Below, one piece after another: positions 41,889 to 49,186 of a stretch of DNA of 64,000 nt. Both the position numbers and the translations under genes were made by a program. Each line of letters starts with the position of its first letter. Position 1 is the first letter of the stretch. The stretch covers positions 1 through 64,000 of the forward strand of contig CAZIFG010000001.1 of NCBI GenBank assembly GCA_964539135.1. The letters run 5' to 3'. Source of the stretch: CAZIFG01 sp964539135 (lineage in GTDB: Bacteria > Margulisbacteria > Marinamargulisbacteria > GCA-2716485 > CAZIFG01). The notes beneath the pieces were generated by a model, which had not been told where the DNA came from, did no database searches, and saw only the letters and a list, made by a program, of their open reading frames with translations.

Positions 41889-42603
41889 AGGACTTTTTTT
41901 TGGCATTTTAGCCTTATTTTTAGGTACTGGGCTTCTTGCGACGCCTAAATTGACCCCTTTGAGTGTTCAAAGTGCTGTTCGTTCTAAGTTTACTCAGAAA
42001 TTATTACATGACTATCCTTATGCGATTACGTCTGACGTATCTATTCGCTTTAACACGTTTGAGGCGTTTAATGTGCCGACTTTAGCGGTGTCCATGCGCT
42101 TTGAATTTGCAGAATTTTCCAATGTTTTGGGTAAAACAGTGATTCCACTGACCTATTTAGATGCCAATGGCCAAGACTTGGTTTCGATTCGTTTGGGTAC
42201 AGAGACGACTTTGTATGCTTTTTTTGTGAAGTCTACGGCCCTTTTAAGAAAGGGGGAGATTGTTCGTCCTGAGCATTTAGAGCGTGTTCGATTGGAAGTG
42301 AATGGACGAGACCCTCAGAGTTATCATGATACGGAGTCTATTGTGGGTAAAATGGTGAGGGGGACTATTGCACAGGGGACTGTTTTTACAGATAGGATGC
42401 TTAAGATTCCACCTGTGATTAACATGGGGGCGGATGTCTTATTTGTGCTTCCAAATCAGGGCTTTACAGTGGAAGTTCAAGGAAAAGCTTTAGATGAAGG
42501 GGCTATTGGTGATATTATTAGGGTGCAATCAGCTGCAGATAACCGGAAGATTTTGAGAGGTAAGGTGAAAGATGAAAAAACAGTTATTTTTTATAAGCTT
42601 TAG
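41851..42603 (+). CDS. flgA: Flagella basal body P-ring formation protein FlgA
   Basis: 250 residues. A Sec signal ('GLFFGILALFLGTGLLATPK') leads to a periplasmic protein with an SAF domain ('LLRKGEIVRPEHLERVRLEV', 'IVGKMVRGTIAQGTVFTDRML' in part: RGTIAQGTVF) and 'GAIGDIIRVQSAADNRKILRG'. It chaperones FlgI assembly. The start is uncertain: the ATG at 41851, a TTG at 41866 or a GTG at 41872 all precede the signal, and all overlap flgG. flgH and flgI follow. Confidence 0.9.
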   Translation: MRCLKLPVTLVSRGLFFGILALFLGTGLLATPKLTPLSVQSAVRSKFTQKLLHDYPYAITSDVSIRFNTFEAFNVPTLAVSMRFEFAEFSNVLGKTVIPLTYLDANGQDLVSIRLGTETTLYAFFVKSTALLRKGEIVRPEHLERVRLEVNGRDPQSYHDTESIVGKMVRGTIAQGTVFTDRMLKIPPVINMGADVLFVLPNQGFTVEVQGKALDEGAIGDIIRVQSAADNRKILRGKVKDEKTVIFYKL

Positions 42604-43186
42604 TTTAATTTTGGTTTATTGCTCTACTCTTGGGGCTGATTCTTTATGGCAGGGTAATGGCGCGGCCTCTTTATATGGGACAGAGAGGCGTCGTATTGCA
42701 GTTGGAGATACTATTACGATTTTGATTTCGGAATCTACAGCGGCTGTTCAAGAGGCCAGTACTCAAACAAAAAAAAAGTCGTCTATTGCGACTAATTTAT
42801 TGGATAACTGGGATCAAGTTGCGAATCTTTTAGGGAATGAGCAAAATCGTAAAACGTTTGAATTTGGCGTTGGGGGTAATGATCAATATGCAGGTTCTGG
42901 CCAAACCTCTCGTAGAAGTAGTGTCAAAGCGGTTGTCACAGCTATGGTGACAGAAGTCCTAGAATCCGGTAATTTGTTTATTGTGGGAGAGCATGAGGTT
43001 AAGGTAAATGATGAAGTTGAGACGATTCATGTGGAAGGTGTGATTCGTCCCTCAGATATTTCGGCTAAAAATACGGTTTTGTCTTCTCAAATTGCTAAGG
43101 CTCAGGTGTCTGTTCATGGTGTGGGAGTTGTGGGTTCTAAACAAACACCAGGACTTTTGACTAAAATGTTTAATTGGTTATTTTAA
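42572..43186 (+). CDS. flgH: Flagellar L-ring protein FlgH
   Basis: 204 residues. 'SLWQGNGAASLYGTERRRIAVGDTITILI' (in part: LYGTERRRIAVGDTITIL), 'FIVGEHEVKVNDEVETIHVEG' (in part: GEHEVKVNDEVETIHVEG) and 'VIRPSDISAKNTVLSSQIAKA' (in part: IRPSDISAKNTVLSS) are strong FlgH motifs. It forms the outer membrane bushing. The signal region contains a Cys ('ILVYCSTLGA'), but the preceding Tyr makes a poor lipobox, so lipidation is uncertain. It overlaps flgA by 32 nt. An L-ring implies the basal body spans an outer membrane. Confidence 0.93.
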   Translation: MKKQLFFISFSLILVYCSTLGADSLWQGNGAASLYGTERRRIAVGDTITILISESTAAVQEASTQTKKKSSIATNLLDNWDQVANLLGNEQNRKTFEFGVGGNDQYAGSGQTSRRSSVKAVVTAMVTEVLESGNLFIVGEHEVKVNDEVETIHVEGVIRPSDISAKNTVLSSQIAKAQVSVHGVGVVGSKQTPGLLTKMFNWLF

Positions 43187-43204
43187 TACAAAAGAGGTGA
43201 TGGG

Positions 43205-44305
43205 ATGAACTCAAATAAGCGACTTGTACTTTTTGTTCTTTTTGTGTGGTTTTTTTCAGGGACTTTGGCAGAGTATGCCGTTTCTCAGGAGGTTACAGTT
43301 CGACTTAAAGATGTGGGGCGTATTATTGAAGCGCGAGAAAATCAGCTTTTAGGCTTTGGCTTGGTTGTAGGGCTTCGTAACACCGGGGATACCAAATCGA
43401 CAGGATTTACGCACACTGCTTTTCGGAATTTATTGGGTAAAATGGGCATTTCATCTGGAGGGATTGATTTTAATTCTCGAAATGTGGCAGCTGTTATGGT
43501 GACGGCTGTTTTACCGCCTTTTTTAAAACCAGGTCAAAAAATTCCTGTTACGGTGTCTGCTGCGGGTGATAGTAATAGTTTGGTAGGGGGTACCTTGCTG
43601 ATGACACCGCTTCAAGGGGCGGATATGGTTACGTATGCGGTTGCTCAAGGTCCTGTGGTTGTCGCGGGTATTTCAGAGCAGTCTGTTAATGCACGGTATA
43701 TGCGCAACCAAACAACGGTAGGGACTATTCCAAATGGGGCTATTATTGAAGCAGAAGTTCCGGTTACCTATTCTGATTTACATAATATTACGGTTATTTT
43801 AAACGAATCTAATTTTACAACGGTTTCAAGAGCTACTACCGCTATTCAAAAAGCTGGATTTGCAGGTGCTAAAGCTATTGATGCGAATACAATTAAAATC
43901 CCGCTTACAGATTTGGACTCTTCAGATCTTGTGAATACCATTGCGGTGTTGGAAGATATTGCGGTAATTCCAGATACGTCTGCTAAAGTTGTGATTAATT
44001 CTCGAACGGGAACAGTGGTGATTGGGGATAAGGTCAGGTTGTTCCCTGCTGCTGTTACGCATGGGAGTATTTCTATTCAGATTAGTGATTCGGATGCCAC
44101 GCAAGGCTTAGCAGGAGAGAATAATGGAACGGGGATTGATGTTCAAGAAGCGGATTCTCGTCTTATTTATTTAAATCCAAGGGATACGCTATCTAGTTTG
44201 GTTAATGCTTTGAATCAAATTGGGGCCTCTCCTAAAGACCTTATTTCTATCATTGAACAATTAAAATTGTCTGGGGCGCTTGTTGCCGAGTTAGAGGTGA
44301 TGTAA
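43205..44305 (+). CDS. flgI: Flagellar P-ring protein FlgI
   Basis: 366 residues with a signal peptide. Motifs are 'VRLKDVGRIIEARENQLLGFGLVVGLRNTGD' (in part: LLGFGLVVGLRNTGD), 'RNVAAVMVTAVLPPFLKPGQ', 'GTLLMTPLQGADMVTYAVAQG' (in part: GGTLLMTPLQGAD) and 'VVINSRTGTVVIGDKVRL'. It assembles the peptidoglycan-level ring with FlgA's help. A GAGGTGA ribosome binding site precedes the ATG. The FlgJ-like gene follows 3 nt later. Confidence 0.96.
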   Translation: MNSNKRLVLFVLFVWFFSGTLAEYAVSQEVTVRLKDVGRIIEARENQLLGFGLVVGLRNTGDTKSTGFTHTAFRNLLGKMGISSGGIDFNSRNVAAVMVTAVLPPFLKPGQKIPVTVSAAGDSNSLVGGTLLMTPLQGADMVTYAVAQGPVVVAGISEQSVNARYMRNQTTVGTIPNGAIIEAEVPVTYSDLHNITVILNESNFTTVSRATTAIQKAGFAGAKAIDANTIKIPLTDLDSSDLVNTIAVLEDIAVIPDTSAKVVINSRTGTVVIGDKVRLFPAAVTHGSISIQISDSDATQGLAGENNGTGIDVQEADSRLIYLNPRDTLSSLVNALNQIGASPKDLISIIEQLKLSGALVAELEVM

Positions 44306-44308
44306 GAT

Positions 44309-44716
44309 TTGGTGTTTCGTGGGGCTATAGCGCTTTTTCTATGGGGGTGTTTTCTATGTCTTCAGCTGAAGGCGCAGAATCTTCCGTATGATCAGATGCA
44401 GGATATGTCGCCTTCTATGAAATTTTATTCGGCTCAAAATAATTTTTATCCTCAAGAAGATAAAGTGATTGATGAATTTCAATCGCGATTGATTGAGGAT
44501 TTATTTACTAAACCTTTGTTTGATACTCAGTCTGCTTTGTCTTATGATGAAGATGGAGATCAAGATCCAGGACAAGAAGATAATGTGATTAGTAGCAAGG
44601 CTCAGAAAGAAATTATGAATGATTTATTGTCTAAAGAATTTGCTAAAGTACTTGCGCAAAAAGATATGTTAAAATTAAGAGAGACTTTGAGAGCTCAGAT
44701 TCATCGTATGGAATAG
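44309..44716 (+). CDS. FlgJ N-terminal-like rod chaperone with signal peptide
   Basis: 135 residues from a TTG; a GTG one codon later is also possible. The first ~22 residues form a Sec signal ('ALFLWGCFLCLQLKAQN'). The rest resembles the FlgJ rod-capping domain in pattern: 'IDEFQSRLIEDLFTKPLF' followed by 'SKAQKEIMNDLLSKEFAKVLA', but the match is weak and the muramidase domain is absent. Position directly after flgI is the usual flgJ place. Like flgF, flgB and flgC here, it seems to be Sec-exported. Confidence 0.6.
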   Translation: MVFRGAIALFLWGCFLCLQLKAQNLPYDQMQDMSPSMKFYSAQNNFYPQEDKVIDEFQSRLIEDLFTKPLFDTQSALSYDEDGDQDPGQEDNVISSKAQKEIMNDLLSKEFAKVLAQKDMLKLRETLRAQIHRME

Positions 44717-44729
44717 AGGATTAACGCGA

Positions 44730-45458
44730 ATGAAAGAAGTGGATATTTCAAAATTGCAAGCTCAAAATTTGATGCAGGACCCTGCTATGATTAGCGAGGT
44801 TTTTGTGAATGATTATATGGCGATGATCGAATCTGTTGCCAGTGTTTTATCTCGAAGTGGAAAAGTTCCTCCCTGTATTGATTTTGATGATTTAGTTTCT
44901 TGGGGAGTGGAAGGTCTGATTAAGGCTAAAAAAAATTTTAAAAATGATTTAGGGGCTCGCTTTTCAACCTATGCTTTTTATCGGGTGAAAGGCGAGATGT
45001 TGGATCGTGTTCGTTCCGAATGGAAATATAGAAATCCTGTTGAGCATGAGCAACACCGTCGACGCATTCGAGAAAAAGTAGCTGATGCTGCCAGTGAATT
45101 TTCTAAAAATACGGAGGATGCGGCGCTTTCTACATCTGAAAGTGTCAAAGGTTTATTGCGTCAGTCTACTATGGTGTATGTTTTAGCTACAGAAGATTTT
45201 GAAGTGGAATCCAGTATGAAGGGAAGTAAAAATCCTGAAGTTGAAGCCATTGATGAAAATAATTCTGTTTTATGGGAAGAAATTCAGAAATTAGAAGGCG
45301 ATGAACGAACTATTGTTGAGCTTTTTTATGTTCAGGGATTGAAACAAACCGAAATAGCTGATAAGTTAGGGTACTCAAAGAGTAAAGTATGTCGTGTGCA
45401 TATGGCCTTGTTGAATAAATTAAGAGTGCGGCTTAACGAGAGATATCATGAAGAATAG
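44730..45458 (+). CDS. fliA: Flagellar-type RNA polymerase sigma factor (FliA/WhiG family)
   Basis: 242 residues. Region 2 'IDFDDLVSWGVEGLIKAKKNF' and 'FSTYAFYRVKGEMLDRVRSEW' are sigma28-type; region 4 is 'LEGDERTIVELFYVQGLKQTEIADKLGYSKSKVCRVH' (in part: LKQTEIADKLGYSKSKV). Region 3 is divergent and more acidic. Being inside the flagellar operon it probably drives late flagellar genes, none of which are seen here. It overlaps flgB by 11 nt. No anti-sigma FlgM was found in the window. Confidence 0.88.
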   Translation: MKEVDISKLQAQNLMQDPAMISEVFVNDYMAMIESVASVLSRSGKVPPCIDFDDLVSWGVEGLIKAKKNFKNDLGARFSTYAFYRVKGEMLDRVRSEWKYRNPVEHEQHRRRIREKVADAASEFSKNTEDAALSTSESVKGLLRQSTMVYVLATEDFEVESSMKGSKNPEVEAIDENNSVLWEEIQKLEGDERTIVELFYVQGLKQTEIADKLGYSKSKVCRVHMALLNKLRVRLNERYHEE

Positions 45459-45837
45459 TTTTTGGATCTTATTTTTTGTGGGCTTTTTTTTAGCTTCTCC
45501 TTTACTTGCGGAGAAGAGCTTTTTTGATGATTTTTTATTCGATAGTTCTATGTCTGGTCTGGAAGAGGCCATTCATGATACGGGACATCGCCATGCGGTG
45601 TATAGTTATAACATTGCCAACGCAACGACACAGGGATTTAAGCCTATTCTTTTAGATGATGATCAACGTCAATTTTTTCAGCTGATTCCCAAAAACAGTG
45701 AGTATTTTTCTAAGGTGGTTATTGAACACATGTCTTCTAAAATGGCGTTGAATCGGGTGAGACAGGCCGCTTTGTTTGCCCTTTACAAGAAAAAATTTGA
45801 TAATTATCGACAAGTAGTTTCTTTGGGTAAAAAATGA
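45448..45837 (+). CDS. flgB: FlgB-like proximal rod protein with a Sec signal peptide
   Basis: 129 residues. The FlgB pattern is visible: 'SGLEEAIHDTGHRHAVYSYNIANATTQGFKP' (in part: YSYNIANATTQGFKPI). It is preceded by a clear Sec signal (Lys2, hydrophobic 'FWILFFVGFFLASPLLA', cleavage before EKS). The C-terminal 'MALNRVRQAALFALYKKKFDNY' fits the family's terminal helix. FlgB is normally exported without cleavage by the flagellar type III system. It overlaps fliA upstream and flgC by 4 nt. Confidence 0.82.
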   Translation: MKNSFWILFFVGFFLASPLLAEKSFFDDFLFDSSMSGLEEAIHDTGHRHAVYSYNIANATTQGFKPILLDDDQRQFFQLIPKNSEYFSKVVIEHMSSKMALNRVRQAALFALYKKKFDNYRQVVSLGKK

Positions 45838-46289
45838 CCGGCTTTATATATTCTTTTTTTATTTTTTCTTTTTTATTTTCTTCTCTTTTGCATGCGCAGA
45901 GTTTGGATGATGCCTTGTCGATTAATATGTCGGGGGTATTGGCTCAACGGATGAAAATGACGGTTACGGCTGAAAACGTGGCCAACTTAATGACGCTTAA
46001 GGATGAGGAAACCGGCCTTCCGTATCAAAAAAAATATGTGGTTTTAGAAACAAATGGCACGAAAGGGGTTCGTGTTAAGAGTATAGAGCGGAGTAATGAG
46101 CCTTTTGGTCGCTACTTCGATCCTGCAGCGCCTCAGGCAGATGAAGATGGTTTTTTTTATTTACCCAATACCAATATGCCGAATGAAATGATAACATTAA
46201 AGCATACGGAGGCTATTTTTGAAGCCAATGTTAATGCATTTAAATTGAGTAAAGCGATGTATCAGAGTGCGATTGAGTTACTTAAATAA
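45834..46289 (+). CDS. flgC: FlgC proximal rod protein with a Sec signal peptide
   Basis: 151 residues. After a signal-like N-terminus ('YSFFIFSFLFSSLLHAQS') come the FlgC landmarks: 'LSINMSGVLAQRMKMTVTAENVANLMT' (in part: MTVTAENVANLMT), 'GLPYQKKYVVLE', 'GVRVKSIERSNEPFGRYFDPAAP' (in part: NEPFGRYFDPAAPQADEDG), 'YLPNTNMPNEMI' and 'EANVNAFKLSKAMYQSAIELL'. The conserved motifs leave little doubt about the family. The Sec signal is atypical. fliE follows 15 nt downstream. Confidence 0.9.
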   Translation: MTGFIYSFFIFSFLFSSLLHAQSLDDALSINMSGVLAQRMKMTVTAENVANLMTLKDEETGLPYQKKYVVLETNGTKGVRVKSIERSNEPFGRYFDPAAPQADEDGFFYLPNTNMPNEMITLKHTEAIFEANVNAFKLSKAMYQSAIELLK

Positions 46290-46304
46290 GAGGAGGCTTT
46301 AGGT

Positions 46305-46844
46305 ATGGGACAATTACGTGTGAATCAAATATCCAACTCATCTGCAATGCCTAAAGGGGTTGAGGGGGCCACTTACCGTGCGGATAAACCGTTTCAATTG
46401 TTTTTAGATCAAGAAGTTTCTAAAACAGAAACCCAAAAACCCATTCCGGCTATGCCTCATGTTATCGCTCAACCTTTGGATATTAATCGTTATTCTGAAG
46501 TTGTGGCGCAGGTTATTAATAAAAATGAATTGGATCGTCTGGATAAAGAGCGTCGTACAGATCGGGATAGAGATGTTGCGGTGAGTGATGTTGATGAGCG
46601 TTCTGGAACCCGAGGGGTTGTGCCTTTTCAGATTATGATTGAAAAGGCTGTAGATTCATTGGTCGAAATTAGTAATATGGAGTATCGTGTTAATGACTTA
46701 ACCCAGCAGTATATTGAGGGTAAAGTTTCTGTGGATGTTGTGAGTATGGAAGCCCAGAAGCTTAATTTAGCGATTACGTTTGCCACCACTTTGATTACAA
46801 CAGTGTCGCAAACAGTCAAAGAATTAACTCAAATACCAATTTAA
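46305..46844 (+). CDS. fliE: Flagellar hook-basal body protein FliE with long N-terminal extension
   Basis: 179 residues, about 80 more than usual. The C-terminal ~75 ('FQIMIEKAVDSLVEISNMEY', 'LTQQYIEGKVSVDVVSMEAQK', in part) match FliE, which joins the MS ring to the rod. The N-terminal ~95 residues are polar and charged ('LDRLDKERRTDRDRDVAV') and look disordered. There is no Sec signal, in contrast to flgB and flgC. An AGGAGG ribosome binding site lies upstream. The fliF gene follows by 9 nt. Confidence 0.85.
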   Translation: MGQLRVNQISNSSAMPKGVEGATYRADKPFQLFLDQEVSKTETQKPIPAMPHVIAQPLDINRYSEVVAQVINKNELDRLDKERRTDRDRDVAVSDVDERSGTRGVVPFQIMIEKAVDSLVEISNMEYRVNDLTQQYIEGKVSVDVVSMEAQKLNLAITFATTLITTVSQTVKELTQIPI

Positions 46845-46853
46845 GGACTATAA

Positions 46854-48596
46854 ATGGCAGAAGAAGATTTTGGAATTGATGATGAATTAGAGGGCCAAGA
46901 GTCCCGAACTGGACAGCGGCCTGCGGCCTCTGTTCGTCGTAGTATTATGGCGGCGGTTTCTCTTATTATCGTTGTTGCGGTGGGCTATGGCACGTATTCA
47001 TTTTTTTCAAAACCTAGTTCCAAGTCCCCTCAAACAGCAGAAGCTATTTCTTTGGAAACAGCGCAAGCGGCAGCAGAGAAAGCCAGAGAAGAAGAGGCGG
47101 AACGTCTTAAGAAAATGAAATATGTTCAACTGTTTACAGGTTTGGAAGGCTCTGAAATGTCTAAGATCGTTCGGGAGCTTAGTTTTGCAGGGATTGTTTT
47201 TAAATCTGAACAAACTGGAAGTAAGTTTTCTGTTTCTGTAGACTCTGAACGGGAAATGGATGCTCGTAATCTTTTAGCGGTTAAAGGGCTCCCTTCTGGA
47301 GGCTCTAAAGGGTATGACCTTTTGGATAATAGCCAAACCTTGGGGGTTACAGAATTTGATAAGCGTATTCGTTTTTTGCGTGCCCTTTCTGGAGAATTGG
47401 AAAAAGCGATTTTGAAACTTGAAATGATTCAAGAATCTAAAGTGCAAATTGTCATTCCTGAACCTCGTTTATTTACGGTGTCTCAACCGCCTGTTACAGC
47501 AGCTATTTTGGTTCGACGTATTCCAGGTAAAAAAATTACGGATGATGTGGTTTTTAGTATTATTCAGTTGGTTGCCAATGCTGTTGAAAATTTACAACCT
47601 GAAAATGTTAAGGTTATTGATACCACAGGGGTGGTTCTTTCTGAAGGTGTTTTAGATCGTATGAAGGAACAAGGCGTGGGCGTTGCAGCTACCGTTACAG
47701 AGTCTGAAACGGATAAACCTGTTTTACCTCAAACCATAGAAGATGCTTATGGTCAGCCTATTATTCCTAATTTTGATAAAATTCAAGAATGGTTTGATCT
47801 TAAATGGGCTTTTGAACAAAAGTTAATTCGCCGTGTTTCTAAACAGTTGATGGGTGTTTTACCTGTAGGATCCTTTAAAGTTGCGATTACCAGTGATTTG
47901 GGACCTGTTGAAAATGGGGAAATCGTGGATATTCGTCGTATGACTATTAGCATTGTTGTGGACAGTCGCAATGAGGATGTTTTTTTAGATGGGGATGTTA
48001 AAACTCAAATTTTTAAAACAGTCTCTGCGGCATCTGGCTATGTTAAGGGACGAGACGTTATTCAGTTGAGTCGTGCCGATTTTAGTTTACTTGCGCCAGA
48101 AGATTTAGAGGATATGAAGTCTTTGGAACGTGAGTATCGCTTTCAGACCTTATTTTTTAAATATGGCTACAAGGCCTTACCTTTTATTGCAGGCTTGGTG
48201 GTTTTATATTTCTTGTATCGTTTGTTTAGACGTTTAACACAAAAGGCGCCAGCGCCCCTTGTTGAAGAAGATGATTCTCGTTCTTTTCAGTTTGATGAGC
48301 TTAAGAATGATATGAATGAAAGTAAGCAGGTGGATAAATTGCGACAGGTTGCCCGCCGAGAAGCGCATGTTTTGGCGGGTGTTATGGAAAAATGGCTTTC
48401 AGAAGATCAAGAGGTGTCTGCGTCTCCTTCCCCACAACGCCCTGTTCCTTCTCAACAGCCTGAATCTGAAGAGGTTGTGGATTTTGGTGAGGATGATTTA
48501 GATCAAGATGCTTTTGATGAAAATGACGAAAATTTTGATGATCTTGGCTTTGATGATGAGTTTAGAGCAGAGGATGATCGGGAGGCAGTATCATGA
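46854..48596 (+). CDS. fliF: Flagellar MS-ring protein FliF
   Basis: 580 residues. A membrane helix at ~30-50 ('SIMAAVSLIIVVAVGYGTYSF'-like, in part) precedes the YscJ/FliF ring-building motifs: 'YVQLFTGLEGSEMSKIVREL' (in part), 'GLPSGGSKGYDLLDNSQTLG' (in part) and 'LEMIQESKVQIVIPEPRLF' (in part). A second helix at ~440 ('ALPFIAGLVVLYFLYRLF') is followed by a long, very acidic tail ('FGEDDLDQDAFDENDENF'). The tail normally binds FliG. It overlaps the fliG-like gene by 4 nt. Confidence 0.95.
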   Translation: MAEEDFGIDDELEGQESRTGQRPAASVRRSIMAAVSLIIVVAVGYGTYSFFSKPSSKSPQTAEAISLETAQAAAEKAREEEAERLKKMKYVQLFTGLEGSEMSKIVRELSFAGIVFKSEQTGSKFSVSVDSEREMDARNLLAVKGLPSGGSKGYDLLDNSQTLGVTEFDKRIRFLRALSGELEKAILKLEMIQESKVQIVIPEPRLFTVSQPPVTAAILVRRIPGKKITDDVVFSIIQLVANAVENLQPENVKVIDTTGVVLSEGVLDRMKEQGVGVAATVTESETDKPVLPQTIEDAYGQPIIPNFDKIQEWFDLKWAFEQKLIRRVSKQLMGVLPVGSFKVAITSDLGPVENGEIVDIRRMTISIVVDSRNEDVFLDGDVKTQIFKTVSAASGYVKGRDVIQLSRADFSLLAPEDLEDMKSLEREYRFQTLFFKYGYKALPFIAGLVVLYFLYRLFRRLTQKAPAPLVEEDDSRSFQFDELKNDMNESKQVDKLRQVARREAHVLAGVMEKWLSEDQEVSASPSPQRPVPSQQPESEEVVDFGEDDLDQDAFDENDENFDDLGFDDEFRAEDDREAVS

Positions 48597-49186
48597 TGAA
48601 GGGCTATCAAAAAGCGCAATTATTGCTTAAATTGTTGGGAGATGAGACACAGTCTGTTTTGCGTCATTTATCAGAATCGAGTACGGCGAAGTTAACAGGG
48701 TTGGTAGGAGATGTTCCTGATTTAAGAGGGGATGATAAACAGGCCTTTTTTGATGATGTGTTTCGTGAAGTTGAAAAACAGCGTGTTGCAGGCTTTGGAT
48801 TGGCGTCTGCTCCACCCGTTGTATCGGCTGCTGCTGCTCCTTCTGTCGAAAAAGAGAGGCCTTCCACCGGAGCTTCTGGGGGTGGATTTTTTTCTTTAGA
48901 TGCTTCACCTTCATCTTCTTCTAGTGCTTCAGGCACTAAAGAGTGTGGTCCTGAAGATATTGCAGAACAGTTGGCATCTCAACCGCCTCAAATTGCAGCC
49001 TTTTTTTTATCTAAACTGGATGCGGGCCTTGCTTCTGACGTTCGCGGGCATATGTCGTCTACTTTGATTTCTCAGATTGATGAGATTCAGGTGGATGCGA
49101 TCCCCCTTTCAGATAAAGTCTTTAAACGTATTTATGATCAAATTATGACCCGAAAAGTTAAGGCAGCTGATCCTAACTTTTTTTAA
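48593..49186 (+). CDS. fliG: FliG-like protein lacking the C-terminal motor domain
   Basis: 197 residues against ~335 for normal FliG. Residues ~1-60 match FliG_N ('QKAQLLLKLLGDETQSVLRHLSE' in part). A 45-residue Pro/Ser/Ala linker follows. Residues ~118-190 match FliG_M, with its EHPQ-like 'LASQPPQIAAFFLSKLDAG' (in part). The torque-generating C-terminal domain with its charged residues is missing. The stop codon abuts a MITE end at 49187, after which lnt runs in from the other strand. Either truncation by rearrangement or a naturally short FliG is possible. fliH, fliI and fliJ do not follow. Confidence 0.72.
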   Translation: MMKGYQKAQLLLKLLGDETQSVLRHLSESSTAKLTGLVGDVPDLRGDDKQAFFDDVFREVEKQRVAGFGLASAPPVVSAAAAPSVEKERPSTGASGGGFFSLDASPSSSSSASGTKECGPEDIAEQLASQPPQIAAFFLSKLDAGLASDVRGHMSSTLISQIDEIQVDAIPLSDKVFKRIYDQIMTRKVKAADPNFF

